A stretch of 64,000 nucleotides of DNA from Anabaena sp. UHCC 0187 (GCF_009712035.1 NZ_VILB01000003.1:124001-188000), one strand, 5' to 3'; counted from the first letter of the stretch, positions 38,143-47,635 are shown. The notes: generated by a model not told the origin, from the sequence alone. Numbers and translations: made by a program.

Positions 38143-38171
38143 ATCCTCGACTTCTTTGAGAAGTCGGGGAT
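38143..38171. terminator. Hairpin after the cytosine methyltransferase gene
   Basis: A 13-bp stem with one G-T pair (ATCCTCGACTTCT/AGAAGTCGGGGAT) and a 3-nt loop. It lies directly after the methyltransferase stop. The GACTTCTTTGAGAAGTCGGGGA type of hairpin also occurs at the ends of IS200/IS605-like elements, so it may be an IS scar rather than a true terminator. Confidence 0.5.
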
Positions 38172-38172
38172 C

Positions 38173-39300
38173 TTAATCTTGCGAACCAGTGTTTAAAAAG
38201 TCAAGAATAGTTTGTGCTAATGCTTTTGAGGCTAAGTATGGAACTCCATTGCCAACGGTTTTAAACATATTCGTAAGTGACATATTTTCTGGAAGTGAAA
38301 AATCTTCAGGTAAGGATTGAATTGCTAAGGCTTCTGCTACAGAAATACGTCTAATTTTGTAAGGATGTAAATGGACTTCATTATTACCATAGCAAGCTGT
38401 GGGAGAATAACGCCACCGGTGCAGACGTTTAAATGATTTTTTGGAATCATCTCCTTCTTCAATAGTAGCAAATTTAATTTTACCTGCTCTTGGTTGAAAA
38501 TGATGTTTAGCATTGGGATGGTTAAGAACGTTATTTTTTCTAAACCAATATTCAACAGTGAGTTGTTGAGGAATATTTTCAGGACAAGGAATTATGGAAT
38601 CTTCTTGAAATGGTTCGCATTTATGCCAAGGATAAGCAAATACTTGATTTTGAGGATATAAAATATGTTTTTCCCAAGGAAAGGTAAATTCATCTTTGAT
38701 TTTTATGTCTTTGAGAAAATTATCTTTAAAGCCTATTAAAATAATTCTTTCTCTATCTTGAGGGACACCATATTCAATAGAATTAATTAACTTTTCTGTT
38801 AAGATATAACCTGCTTGTTGTAATTTGATTTTTAGTTCTTCAAAAAATAAACGGTGTTTTGTGGTTCTCCACAAACCTTTGACATTTTCAAATAAAAAGA
38901 AATCGGGTAGATTTTGACAAATTAATTCAATATAAGCAGATGAGAGTTTACCATTATCGCCTAAATGTCCTTTGTTTTTGCCACCAACCGAAAAATCAGG
39001 ACAGGGTGGACCACCAATAAAGCCTATTATATTATTTGATTTTCGTGAATTTTTGACTAATTCATTTAATTGTTGTGCTGGTGTTCCTGTTATTAATTTG
39101 CTTACGTCTGCGGCTTCACCTTCATGATATCCATATTCAGGTTGGGGGAGGTTGAGTTTTTCCCGTGAATAGCGATATGCGGACATGAATGGAGGGAATA
39201 TTTCGTTGACGTAAGCGATGTTATAGCCGCTAGTTTCAAAGCCTAAATCGAGGAATCCTGAACCGGAGAAGAAGGAGAAGATTGTAGAATTATTAATCAT
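38173..39300 (-). CDS. DNA (cytosine-5) methyltransferase
   Basis: C5 methyltransferase with the ordered motifs: SAM-binding FSGSGFLDLGFE (10-21), the GGPPCPDFS loop (96-104) with catalytic Cys100, FFLFENVKGL (134-143), and QDRERIILIG (181-190). The target-recognition region lies at about 200-310, and motif X is near GNGVPYLASKALAQ at the C-terminus. The length is 375 residues. Target sequence unknown. It is the third gene of a leftward operon with a DUF262 and a HEPN gene and has no recognisable conventional restriction enzyme beside it. Confidence 0.9.
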   Translation of the reverse strand: MINNSTIFSFFSGSGFLDLGFETSGYNIAYVNEIFPPFMSAYRYSREKLNLPQPEYGYHEGEAADVSKLITGTPAQQLNELVKNSRKSNNIIGFIGGPPCPDFSVGGKNKGHLGDNGKLSSAYIELICQNLPDFFLFENVKGLWRTTKHRLFFEELKIKLQQAGYILTEKLINSIEYGVPQDRERIILIGFKDNFLKDIKIKDEFTFPWEKHILYPQNQVFAYPWHKCEPFQEDSIIPCPENIPQQLTVEYWFRKNNVLNHPNAKHHFQPRAGKIKFATIEEGDDSKKSFKRLHRWRYSPTACYGNNEVHLHPYKIRRISVAEALAIQSLPEDFSLPENMSLTNMFKTVGNGVPYLASKALAQTILDFLNTGSQD

Positions 39301-39347
39301 TAAGAAAATAATATAATTATAAATAAATACATTAAATAAAATATTTA

Positions 39348-40043
39348 CTATTTGAGATAAGACTTTTCTATAAATCCAGTTTTAATTCTCTCAAACACTA
39401 AATCCATAAGTTTATCAACTACTTTAATTGCTCTTTCTAAATCTTCTCTATTTACAACTATAGAACTTTTTTGTCCATGAGCTACTGCATTTCTAATCTG
39501 TAGTAATTTACCGAGTTCATCTTTCAACGAATAATTATTTTCGTGTGTAGGTATTTTTGCTAAATTAAAGTCATTCAATATTTTATTTAATACATTAAAG
39601 CCAACATTACTTTCTGTATTTATATTTGGATGAATTTGCAAAGTATTGGATTTATAAAACAGTCCTAAAGCATTGAAAAAATCTACCTTCTTTTTAACTA
39701 TTTTAGGCTTATCTTCGTCACTTTTAGGATTTGGATATTGTTTAAATTGCCGGAATGTAGATTCCATATGATAAACCAGAATTGGTTCGCAAACACTGTC
39801 AATGTTAAGTTCTAATCTCGTTAACTCTTTATTCAACTCTCGAATATATATTTGAAAAGAAGTTTGAACAAAACCCTCCCAAATAGAATAAACTATTGGT
39901 ATTGAATAGTTAAGAAATAAGTGTTCATCTTGTTCCGAAAACCCGTATCGTATGTACAGTAATCTTACCCGTGACATTAACTCTTCTCTTTCATCAATGT
40001 CCGACATTATTTCTTGTTCTAAAAGAGTTATATCAGTGGTCAT
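39348..40043 (-). CDS. HEPN-like protein of the MAE_28990/MAE_18760 family
   Basis: An all-helical 231-residue protein. The HEPN R-x4-6-H signature is RNAVAH (residues 184-189) near the C-terminus, preceded by ELGKLLQI. SIPIVYSIWEGFVQTSFQIYI (48-68) is the conserved first-helix segment of MAE_28990-type HEPN proteins. HEPN proteins of this kind are predicted RNases acting in defence or abortive infection. Its ATG overlaps the end of the DUF262 gene by 11 nt, implying translational coupling. The methyltransferase gene follows after 47 nt. Confidence 0.75.
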   Translation of the reverse strand: MTTDITLLEQEIMSDIDEREELMSRVRLLYIRYGFSEQDEHLFLNYSIPIVYSIWEGFVQTSFQIYIRELNKELTRLELNIDSVCEPILVYHMESTFRQFKQYPNPKSDEDKPKIVKKKVDFFNALGLFYKSNTLQIHPNINTESNVGFNVLNKILNDFNLAKIPTHENNYSLKDELGKLLQIRNAVAHGQKSSIVVNREDLERAIKVVDKLMDLVFERIKTGFIEKSYLK

Positions 40044-41124
40044 TATTTTTTATATTTCCAAATATTCGCTTGGCTTCTGTCAGCCGATTTATAATTCTAG
40101 CTTTTTGATTATTTCCTCCTTGTCGTGAGAACTTTCTTAAAGTGGTATCTGTGCGTACTTCTTCGTTTATTTTATCCAAAATAACTTTTTGTTGTTGAGA
40201 TTTGTAATAATCATAATTTTCTGCAACACCAATAGTAATAACATCATAAAGAGCCGTTGCAAAGTTTCCATCTTGCTGGCGAAAAATCTTTTTTCCTAAA
40301 GGTTTCAGCAAAGCAAATACTTCAGAAAATATTTGTTTGTATCGTGCATAATCAAAACTTTCTTTGTCCAACGCATCTTTCATAAACTTAGTCATGTGTT
40401 GTGCAATACTGGTTCGGACATTGTTAAGATTTTGGTAAAGAGAAATAAATCTCAACGCTAACTCTTCATCATATAACTGCTCGTATTGCTCATTACTCAA
40501 ATCAATTAATGTACGAAAATCCTGATTAGCAGCAAGCTCTTTGAGAAAATCATTAAACTTGGGTGAAATATCCCTGTAAATACAATTCCGAATCTCTTGC
40601 GTAGTCAAAGGAGAACCACCTGTATTCAGCCTATTGAACAGTTCAAATCGCATATCATAAGCACTATTCGATCTGAGAATTTCAACTCTACAAGTAGCTC
40701 TCTTTATGTTTAATCGAAACTGATTTGGTATTGTTTCATAAGTGAATCCTTCTAAAGCTTGAACTTTTTCACCTTCTGTTAAAGCCCAATTATTTTTGTC
40801 CCTAATACCTTGATCATCACTACTCAAAACTCCAAAAAAAGAAAGTACAGTCGAAATTCTTTGAAGTCCATCAACTAATTCCCATACCCCATTTCCATCT
40901 TCAGCTACAAATATTGGAGGAATTGGAATGCCTAACAGTATAGACTCAATAAAACGCGTCCTTTGTTCTTCATCCCAGCGAAAATATCTTTGAAACGCAG
41001 GTTTGATAACAATTTCTTTGTCTTCATACAGACGCATTATTTCACCAAAAGACACGTCAAGCCTATCAGTGGTCAATAAGTTTCTCTGTTCTTCAATTTG
41101 TATTTTGAGTTTTTCAGTATCCAT
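40033..41124 (-). CDS. DUF262 (ParB/GmrSD-N-like) protein without a DUF1524 nuclease
   Basis: The N-terminal ParB-like nucleotide-binding fold carries FQRYFRW (44-50), RTRFIESILLGIPIPPIFV (55-73) and DGLQR (85-89), the DGQQR-type motif implicated in NTP hydrolysis in GmrSD-type enzymes. The remaining ~250 residues look helical. No His-Asn-His of DUF1524 is present, so any nuclease activity must come from the partner, here the HEPN gene it overlaps by 11 nt. It is the first gene of the operon. A nucleotide-dependent sensor role is inference. Confidence 0.8.
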   Translation of the reverse strand: MDTEKLKIQIEEQRNLLTTDRLDVSFGEIMRLYEDKEIVIKPAFQRYFRWDEEQRTRFIESILLGIPIPPIFVAEDGNGVWELVDGLQRISTVLSFFGVLSSDDQGIRDKNNWALTEGEKVQALEGFTYETIPNQFRLNIKRATCRVEILRSNSAYDMRFELFNRLNTGGSPLTTQEIRNCIYRDISPKFNDFLKELAANQDFRTLIDLSNEQYEQLYDEELALRFISLYQNLNNVRTSIAQHMTKFMKDALDKESFDYARYKQIFSEVFALLKPLGKKIFRQQDGNFATALYDVITIGVAENYDYYKSQQQKVILDKINEEVRTDTTLRKFSRQGGNNQKARIINRLTEAKRIFGNIKNNDH

Positions 41125-41261
41125 GTTGTGTCTCGTTTAAAAACTTCGTGTAGGTAAGCATTATTGTTTAATTATATCGAGTGTTTATGATGAAATATAA
41201 TATCATCGTATCCTCTACCTATTGGTTATAAAGGTGAATCATACATATAAGGTATAACAAA

Positions 41262-41759
41262 ATGTATAAACTACAAAGAATATTCAGCGGATTTATATTA
41301 CTATCGGTACAAGTAGTATATTGGATATTTAGTTCAATTCTTGAGATTAAATACTTTTACAAAAAACGTGTAGCACTGGCAAAATATCAGGAAATTCTCG
41401 ACTATGTGAAAACTCAAAATATCCCCTTAGATACTAGCCAAGCCTTGAAATTACCTGATCATCTCGTAAATATCAGTCATGATGGGTTAGTTCAAGTCCT
41501 GCATACATCAGAAGATACCTACTGTGTAGCAATCATGATTAAATATACCACAGGGGCAACACAACGAGTTAAAGGTATATTTGCTAGTGATATCCCCTTA
41601 ACTTCCAGATATTTGACCAAAATTCCTGATATTTGTCACCGTATCAATATTTTAGGGGAATATCAAAAGCCATATAAAGTAGCATGGGCATTTACAAATC
41701 TGGAAGTTGACAAGCAATATAATGATTGTTTATTTGAAGTCCATCGTCAGTTGGGCTAA
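41262..41759 (+). CDS. Hypothetical protein with N-terminal membrane segment
   Basis: A 165-residue protein. It starts with a hydrophobic helix (FSGFILLSVQVVYWIFSS, about 9-26), followed by a soluble mixed alpha/beta part with no motif I recognise. It is divergent from the DUF262 operon and upstream of kdpA. The base composition is similar to its neighbours. The function is unknown. Confidence 0.55.
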   Translation: MYKLQRIFSGFILLSVQVVYWIFSSILEIKYFYKKRVALAKYQEILDYVKTQNIPLDTSQALKLPDHLVNISHDGLVQVLHTSEDTYCVAIMIKYTTGATQRVKGIFASDIPLTSRYLTKIPDICHRINILGEYQKPYKVAWAFTNLEVDKQYNDCLFEVHRQLG

Positions 41760-42091
41760 TTAGCTTATAATCAAAATCATATATTTACCCTTAGCAAATT
41801 TATATCTAAAAATATACCAATCACTAGATGATGATATATACTTACGTATACTGGACTAGAATTAAAAGCATATTTTTAGAGAATAGTAAACTATAATCTG
41901 ATGTGCAGTTAAATAAATTAAAAATATATTGTCTAGAATATTTAACTAGAATCAGATAAAACAATACCTGATGGATAAATTGATGTGGTATGAAAATTAT
42001 CTAATCGCTAAAAATTCAATTTACTACTAATTTAGGCGTTATTGTTGAGTGTTGACTGGCTAAAACTTCAGTTGAATAGAGTACAAACTAC
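41760..42091. other. Intergenic region upstream of kdpA
   Basis: This 332-nt, very AT-rich stretch must contain the kdp promoter. I see no clear operator or -35/-10 pair and no RNA gene. Confidence 0.4.
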
Positions 42092-43777
42092 ATGAGTCAA
42101 GGTTTTTTACAAATTGCTTTAACGCTATGTATTGTCGTATTCATTACGCCCATACTAGGAAAATACATAGCCCGCGTTTTCTTGGGAGAAAGGACAATCC
42201 TTGATCCTGTGATGAAGCCAATAGAGGCAATAATTTATATTTTAGGGGGTGTGGGTAAAAAAAATGATATGACGGGTTGGCAGTATATCCGCGCCTTGCT
42301 ATGCAGCAACGCAGTCATGGGTGTGATAGTTTATGCTCTCCTCTATTATCAAAAATTTCTGCCCTGGAATCCCAATGGACTGGGAAGAATGAGATGGGAT
42401 TTATTATTACATACTACTATTTCCTTCCTGACGAATACCGACCAACAACATTACGCCACAGAGAATACCTTTAGTTATTTTAGCCAAACATCAGCTTTAG
42501 GCTTTTTGATGTTTACGTCTGCGGCTAGTGGTTTAGTAGTGGGAATTGCCTTTATTCGCGGGTTGACGGGGAGAAAACTGGGGAATTTTTATGTTGACTT
42601 TACCCAGGCTATCACTAGGATATTACTACCTTTATCTATTATTGGAGCGATCGCTCTAATTATCTCCGGTGTACCCCAAACTTTAGCCAAAACCCTAGTA
42701 GTAGAAACCTTAGAAGGGAGAATTCAGTATATAGCTAGAGGGCCAGTGGCATCCTGGGAAATGATTAAAATGCTAGGTGAAAATGGCGGCGGATTTTTTG
42801 CAGCTAATTCCGCTCATCCTTTTGAAAATCCCAATGGTGCTTCTAACTTAATAGAAATCATCGCCATGTTGGCCATTCCCACCTCCCTAATTTATACCTA
42901 CGGAGTATTTGCCAACAACCTCAAACAAGCCTGGCTACTATATTGGATGGTGTTTATCATCTTTGTCCTTCTCATTGGCGTTACAGCCACAGGAGAATTA
43001 CAAGGAAATCCTCTGATTAACAATGCTTTGCGATTAGAATTACCCAATTTAGAAGGCAAAGAAGTTAGATTTGACTGGGCGCAAACCGTATTATGGGCAA
43101 TTACAACTACCGCCACCATGTGCGGTGCTGTCAATGGAATGCACGATTCCCTCATGCCCAATGGCACATTTTCCACCTTATTCAACCTATTTTTACAAAT
43201 AATTTGGGGAGGACAGGGAATAGGAACGGCTTATCTCTTTATTTACCTGATTTTTACCGTTTTTCTGACTGGTTTAATGGTAGGGCGCACACCGGAAATT
43301 TTTGGGCGCAAAATTGAGAAACGAGAAATTGTTCTCGCTAGTATAGTGCTGTTAATTCACCCAATGATGGTTTTAATTCCCAGTGCCATCGCTTTAGCAC
43401 ATCCCATCTCTCTGGCAGGAATTAGTAACCCAGGTTTTCATGGGATTTCTCAAGTAGTTTATGAATACGCCTCAGCCGCAGCCAACAATGGTTCTGGCTT
43501 AGAGGGATTGAATAACGGTACTTTATGGTGGAACTTAAGTACAACTGTGAGTATTTTGGTAGGGCGTTACATCCCCATTATTGCCCTGTTGCTTCTAGCT
43601 AATGGTATGTCTGAAAAACAAGCTAGTCCAGAAAGCCGGGGAACTTTGAAAACCGATTCTCTGCTATTTACCGGGATTACCGCTGGTGTCACCCTAATTT
43701 TAGGAATTCTGACATTCTTCCCCGTTCTAGCTTTGGGACCAATCGCCGAAGGTTTGAAACTCGCCTCTGGTAGTTAG
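42092..43777 (+). CDS. kdpA: Potassium-transporting ATPase KdpA subunit
   Basis: The K+-selective, channel-like subunit of the high-affinity Kdp pump. It shows multiple membrane spans and the filter-like segments [44 protein letters not shown] and [10 protein letters not shown]. The length of 561 residues is normal. It is the first gene of the kdp cluster. Confidence 0.96.
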   Translation: MSQGFLQIALTLCIVVFITPILGKYIARVFLGERTILDPVMKPIEAIIYILGGVGKKNDMTGWQYIRALLCSNAVMGVIVYALLYYQKFLPWNPNGLGRMRWDLLLHTTISFLTNTDQQHYATENTFSYFSQTSALGFLMFTSAASGLVVGIAFIRGLTGRKLGNFYVDFTQAITRILLPLSIIGAIALIISGVPQTLAKTLVVETLEGRIQYIARGPVASWEMIKMLGENGGGFFAANSAHPFENPNGASNLIEIIAMLAIPTSLIYTYGVFANNLKQAWLLYWMVFIIFVLLIGVTATGELQGNPLINNALRLELPNLEGKEVRFDWAQTVLWAITTTATMCGAVNGMHDSLMPNGTFSTLFNLFLQIIWGGQGIGTAYLFIYLIFTVFLTGLMVGRTPEIFGRKIEKREIVLASIVLLIHPMMVLIPSAIALAHPISLAGISNPGFHGISQVVYEYASAAANNGSGLEGLNNGTLWWNLSTTVSILVGRYIPIIALLLLANGMSEKQASPESRGTLKTDSLLFTGITAGVTLILGILTFFPVLALGPIAEGLKLASGS

Positions 43778-43816
43778 AAAAAATGAGGGAATAGGACTAA
43801 GAAGATGAAGATAATT

Positions 43817-43898
43817 TTCCTCTTCTTTCTTCTTTCCTCTTCTTTCCTCTTCTTTCTTCTTCTTTCTTCTTCTTTCTTTCTCCTGACTCCTGACTCCT
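43817..43898. repeat. Polypyrimidine tandem tract between kdpA and kdpB
   Basis: About 70 bases built of TCTTCTTTC/TCCTCTTCTTTC units on the plus strand, followed by TCCTGACTCCTGACTCC. The strand asymmetry is almost complete (C/T only), so the region could form an H-DNA-type triplex. It separates two genes that are normally adjacent. Confidence 0.85.
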
Positions 43899-43914
43899 AA
43901 AAAATTACTTATAT

Positions 43915-46017
43915 ATGAACTCAAACGGAACTAACCCCAATTCTAAATCTTCCCGTCCTCGTTATCGTCGCAAGAAACGCAAAAAAGCACGGGTAACGAA
44001 CAAAGGACTCTATATTCGGGCAATTGGCGACGCTTTTATGAAACTGCATCCCCAATCTGCCATCAAAAATCCAGTGATGTTTTTGGTATGGATGGGAACA
44101 ATCATCACTTTCTTTGTTAGCATTTATCCCGAATTATTTGGCCCAATAAATCAAAAAAACCCCCATCTTTTTAACGGACTATTAACGGGAATTTTATTAT
44201 TCACAGTTTTATTTAGCAACTTTGCTGAAGCCCTAGCGGAGGGAAGAGGTAAAGCCCAAGCTGACACTTTACGTTCTACCCAGTCAGCCACCAACGCCAA
44301 AACTATCACCGTTGATGGCAAAATTACAGAAGTTCCTGCCACCAGCTTGAACCGAGGAGATACTATATATGTAGTCTCAGGTGATATTATCCCCGCTGAT
44401 GGTGAAGTGATCATGGGTGTCGCTTCCGTGGATGAATCGGCAATTACTGGAGAATCTGCCCCGGTTCTCAAAGAATTTGGTTCAGATGTTGCCAGTTCTG
44501 TCACAGGTGGTACACGCATTATTTCCGATGAACTAATTATTCGCGTCACGGCTGAACCAGGTAAAGGCTTTATTGACCGGATGATTGCCTTAGTCGAAGG
44601 TGCAGAACGCACTAAAACACCTAATGAAATTGCTTTAACAGTATTATTAGCAGTTCTGAGTTTAGTATTTTTATTCGTAGTGGCAACCCTTCCCGCCTTT
44701 GCCTACTATGTCAATAGTCCTGTTAGTGTACCCGTTCTCATTGCTCTCTTGGTAGCACTCATCCCCACAACCATTGGCGGTTTGCTGAGTACCATCGGGA
44801 TCGCAGGTATGGATAGGGTTGCTCAATTTAACGTCATTGCCACCTCTGGTAGGGCAATAGAAGCCTGTGGAGATATCAACACCTTAGTTCTTGATAAAAC
44901 CGGGACAATTACCCTGGGCAACCGGTTAGCAGAAGAGTTTATCCCCATCAATGGCCACTCAATGACAGAAATTGCTAATGTGGCTTTGGCAGCTAGTATT
45001 TTTGACGATACAACCGAAGGTAAATCTATTGTCCGACTGGCAGAAAAGTTAGGTGCAAATTTCGATTTAGAGCGCAAGCAAGCACAGGGGATAGAATTTT
45101 CCGCTAAAACCCGCATGAGTGGCACTAATTTACCTGGGGGCAGGGAAGTACGGAAAGGCGCAGTAGAAGCAATTAGAGGTTTTGTCCTCTCCCGTCACGG
45201 ACGGGATACACCAGAAGAATTAAATGCTGCTTATGAACAAGTTTCTCACCAAGGCGGTACACCCTTAGCTGTTTGTCTCGATAACGAAATTTACGGTGTG
45301 ATCTATCTCAAAGATATTGTTAAACCTGGTATCCGTGAAAGATTTGACCAACTGCGGCGCATGGGAGTCCGGACAATCATGCTCACGGGAGATAACCGGA
45401 TTACTGCTTCTGTTATTGCCAAGGAAGCTGGAGTAGATGAATTTATCGCTGAAGCTACACCAGAAGATAAAATCAGTGTGATTCAACGGGAACAGGCTGA
45501 GGGTAAAATTGTCGCCATGACAGGGGATGGAACTAATGATGCTCCCGCTTTAGCACAGGCTAATGTAGGTGTGGCTATGAATACGGGAACGCAAGCAGCT
45601 AAGGAAGCTGCGAATATGGTGGATTTGGATTCTGATCCCACCAAATTAATTGATATTGTTAGTATTGGTAAGCAATTGTTAATTACCCGTGGGGCATTGA
45701 CAACGTTTTCTATCGCTAATGATATTGCTAAATATTTTGCGATTATTCCGGTGCTTTTTACGGCTGCTAATCTAGAAAGCTTGAATATTATGAAGTTGAA
45801 TAGCGTTAATTCGGCTATTCTTTCGGCATTGATTTATAATGCTTTAATTATTCCGGCTTTGATTCCCCTCGCATTAAAAGGTATTCAGTTTCGACCTTTG
45901 ACAGCTAATCAACTTCTGCAACGAAACATTTTAATTTATGGCTTAGGTGGGGTAATTGCACCATTTATTGCGATTAAATTAATAGATATGACGATTACAT
46001 TTGTGGGTTTAGTTTAA
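43915..46017 (+). CDS. kdpB: Potassium-transporting ATPase KdpB subunit
   Basis: P-type ATPase that energises Kdp. DKTGT (327-331) carries the phosphorylated Asp327, SAITGESAPV (175-184) is the actuator motif, and MTGDGTNDAPALAQ is the hinge motif. The N-terminal ~28 residues are Arg/Lys-rich and longer than in E. coli. The length is 700 residues. A 137-nt repeat-filled gap precedes it. Confidence 0.96.
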   Translation: MNSNGTNPNSKSSRPRYRRKKRKKARVTNKGLYIRAIGDAFMKLHPQSAIKNPVMFLVWMGTIITFFVSIYPELFGPINQKNPHLFNGLLTGILLFTVLFSNFAEALAEGRGKAQADTLRSTQSATNAKTITVDGKITEVPATSLNRGDTIYVVSGDIIPADGEVIMGVASVDESAITGESAPVLKEFGSDVASSVTGGTRIISDELIIRVTAEPGKGFIDRMIALVEGAERTKTPNEIALTVLLAVLSLVFLFVVATLPAFAYYVNSPVSVPVLIALLVALIPTTIGGLLSTIGIAGMDRVAQFNVIATSGRAIEACGDINTLVLDKTGTITLGNRLAEEFIPINGHSMTEIANVALAASIFDDTTEGKSIVRLAEKLGANFDLERKQAQGIEFSAKTRMSGTNLPGGREVRKGAVEAIRGFVLSRHGRDTPEELNAAYEQVSHQGGTPLAVCLDNEIYGVIYLKDIVKPGIRERFDQLRRMGVRTIMLTGDNRITASVIAKEAGVDEFIAEATPEDKISVIQREQAEGKIVAMTGDGTNDAPALAQANVGVAMNTGTQAAKEAANMVDLDSDPTKLIDIVSIGKQLLITRGALTTFSIANDIAKYFAIIPVLFTAANLESLNIMKLNSVNSAILSALIYNALIIPALIPLALKGIQFRPLTANQLLQRNILIYGLGGVIAPFIAIKLIDMTITFVGLV

Positions 46018-46075
46018 ATTATTAAATCAATAGGTAATGGGTAATTTTTGCCTCTTACCTTTTACCTCTTACCTT

Positions 46076-46300
46076 ATGAAAGTGATCCCATTTATGAGAT
46101 TCTCCTGGTTTAAATATCAATTACCGATCATCATTTTTATAGTGATGTGCTTGATTTTTTTTATTGCTCCCATGGTTTATGCTAGTAGTAGTATCAGTTT
46201 AAATCAAGTTTCTACTTGGGCAATTGGTATTTTGGGTTTGACTACTTTGATGTTAGTAGTCTATTTGTTAATAGTCATTTTTCAGCCAGAACGCTTTTAA
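46076..46300 (+). CDS. KdpF-like/KdpG small subunit
   Basis: A 74-residue protein with two hydrophobic helices (about 14-35 and 47-70). Its C-terminus, TLMLVVYLLIVIFQPERF, matches KdpF, the 29-residue stabilising peptide of Kdp; the N-terminal helix with an ASSS-type end looks like an added signal or anchor. Anabaena kdp operons carry a small gene called kdpG at this position, and this is probably its counterpart. The ATG at 46076 is preferred; an in-frame ATG at 46037 lies in repeat-like DNA, and another at 46094 is possible. Confidence 0.7.
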   Translation: MKVIPFMRFSWFKYQLPIIIFIVMCLIFFIAPMVYASSSISLNQVSTWAIGILGLTTLMLVVYLLIVIFQPERF

Positions 46301-46336
46301 TAATTCACAAGTTAAAATAAAATTCAACCTTAAATT

Positions 46337-46936
46337 ATGTCTATTATTAAAGAAACTATCAGAGCCTTCAGAATCATTCTGGTAATTTGGTTATTAACAG
46401 CAATTATATATCCTCTTTTTATATTGCTAATAGGTCAGTCAATTTTTCCGGGTTCAGCTAATGGTAGCATTATGTTAAATATTAATGCTCAACCCATTGG
46501 TTCAACTTTGATTGGTCAAGGATTTATATCAGAACGTTATTTTCATGGTCGTCCCAGTGCTGTCAGATATAGCCAAGGTAGAAAAGCTCAACCTACTGGT
46601 ATTTCTGGAGGTAGTAATCTTGCTCCTACTAATCCAGAACTCAAGGAACGCATTTTTAAGCAAGTAGAAGAATTTGAGAATGAGAATAAACAACCTGTAG
46701 CTGATTTGATTTATACATCAGGTTCTGGTTTAGATCCCCATATTTCTTTGAAAGCAGCAAGACAACAAATAGAAAGAGTAGCACAGGCACGGGGTATCAA
46801 GGAAGATGATATTATTCCCTTAATTAATAAATATCTTGATGGTAGATTTCTAGGAGTTTTTGGTGAACCAGGGGTAAATATTTTACGCTTAAATTATGCT
46901 CTGGATTTACAAGAGATTAATCGTCAGCAAAATTAG
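46337..46936 (+). CDS. kdpC: Potassium-transporting ATPase KdpC subunit
   Basis: Single-span subunit of the Kdp complex. N-terminal membrane helix at about 12-34, then GSANGSIMLNINAQPIGSTLIGQGF, RPSAVRYSQG and TSGSGLDPHISLKAARQQI, all typical. The length is 199 residues. No kdpD or kdpE follows; the next genes are unrelated. Confidence 0.95.
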   Translation: MSIIKETIRAFRIILVIWLLTAIIYPLFILLIGQSIFPGSANGSIMLNINAQPIGSTLIGQGFISERYFHGRPSAVRYSQGRKAQPTGISGGSNLAPTNPELKERIFKQVEEFENENKQPVADLIYTSGSGLDPHISLKAARQQIERVAQARGIKEDDIIPLINKYLDGRFLGVFGEPGVNILRLNYALDLQEINRQQN

Positions 46937-46990
46937 TTAGTTTTCAGAAAAAGTATCAAGCTTGTATCTCACTCAACCGAGAACCGCTAT

Positions 46991-47452
46991 ATGATAATTA
47001 GAGAATATCAGTTATCTGATACTAAGGCAATAATGAAACTGTTTTATGACACAGTTCATCAAATCAATATTTTTGATTATACTCAAGAACAAGTAAATGC
47101 TTGGACTGGTGAAAATATGGATTATGAATTTTGGCAGGAAAGGTTAAAATCTAAACTTCCTTATATTGCTGAAAATCATGGTGAAATAGTTGGTTTTGCC
47201 GAATTAGAAGCCGATGGACATATTGATTGTTTTTATTGTCATAGTCAATATCAAAGACAAGGTATAGGTTCAAAACTGCTTACTTACATAGAAAATATTG
47301 CAAAATTAAGATTAATTGATCGGCTATATGTAGAAGCAAGTATTACTGCAAAACCATTTTTTCAAGATTGGGGATTTAATATAGTAAAAGAACAAGAAGT
47401 AGAACGGAGAGGAGTAAAATTTAAAAATTATGTAATGGAGAAATATTTATAA
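46991..47452 (+). CDS. GNAT family N-acetyltransferase
   Basis: A 153-residue acyl-CoA-dependent transferase. The acetyl-CoA loop is YQRQGIGSKLL (about 90-100), preceded by GFAELEADGHIDCFYCHSQ and followed by LYVEASITAKPFFQDWGF. It resembles bacterial YafP/PhnO-like GNAT proteins. Substrate unknown. Confidence 0.8.
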   Translation: MIIREYQLSDTKAIMKLFYDTVHQINIFDYTQEQVNAWTGENMDYEFWQERLKSKLPYIAENHGEIVGFAELEADGHIDCFYCHSQYQRQGIGSKLLTYIENIAKLRLIDRLYVEASITAKPFFQDWGFNIVKEQEVERRGVKFKNYVMEKYL

Positions 47453-47473
47453 TTTCTTTTTTGTTACTTTTTA

Positions 47474-47635
47474 ACTTCCATCATCTCCACCGATATTAAT
47501 GGTAATATTCAATCTTTCAATCAAGGGGCTGAAAAACTACTAGGTTATAGTGCAGAAGAATTAGTTGCTCGTGCAGATAGAGAACTGTACTATGCTAAAC
47601 AACAGGGACGCGATCGCATTTCTGCCCAAATTTGA
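47474..47635 (+). pseudogene. Internally deleted PAS-GGDEF relic
   Basis: Translating the frame that ends in TGA at 47633-47635 gives TSIISTDINGNIQSFNQG and AEKLLGYSAEELV, the start of a PAS domain. It then switches without a frameshift to ADRELYYAKQQGRDRI, the extreme end of a GGDEF domain. Everything between (the rest of PAS and nearly all of GGDEF) is missing, and there is no start codon. This is a remnant of a diguanylate cyclase gene after a large in-frame deletion. Confidence 0.75.
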
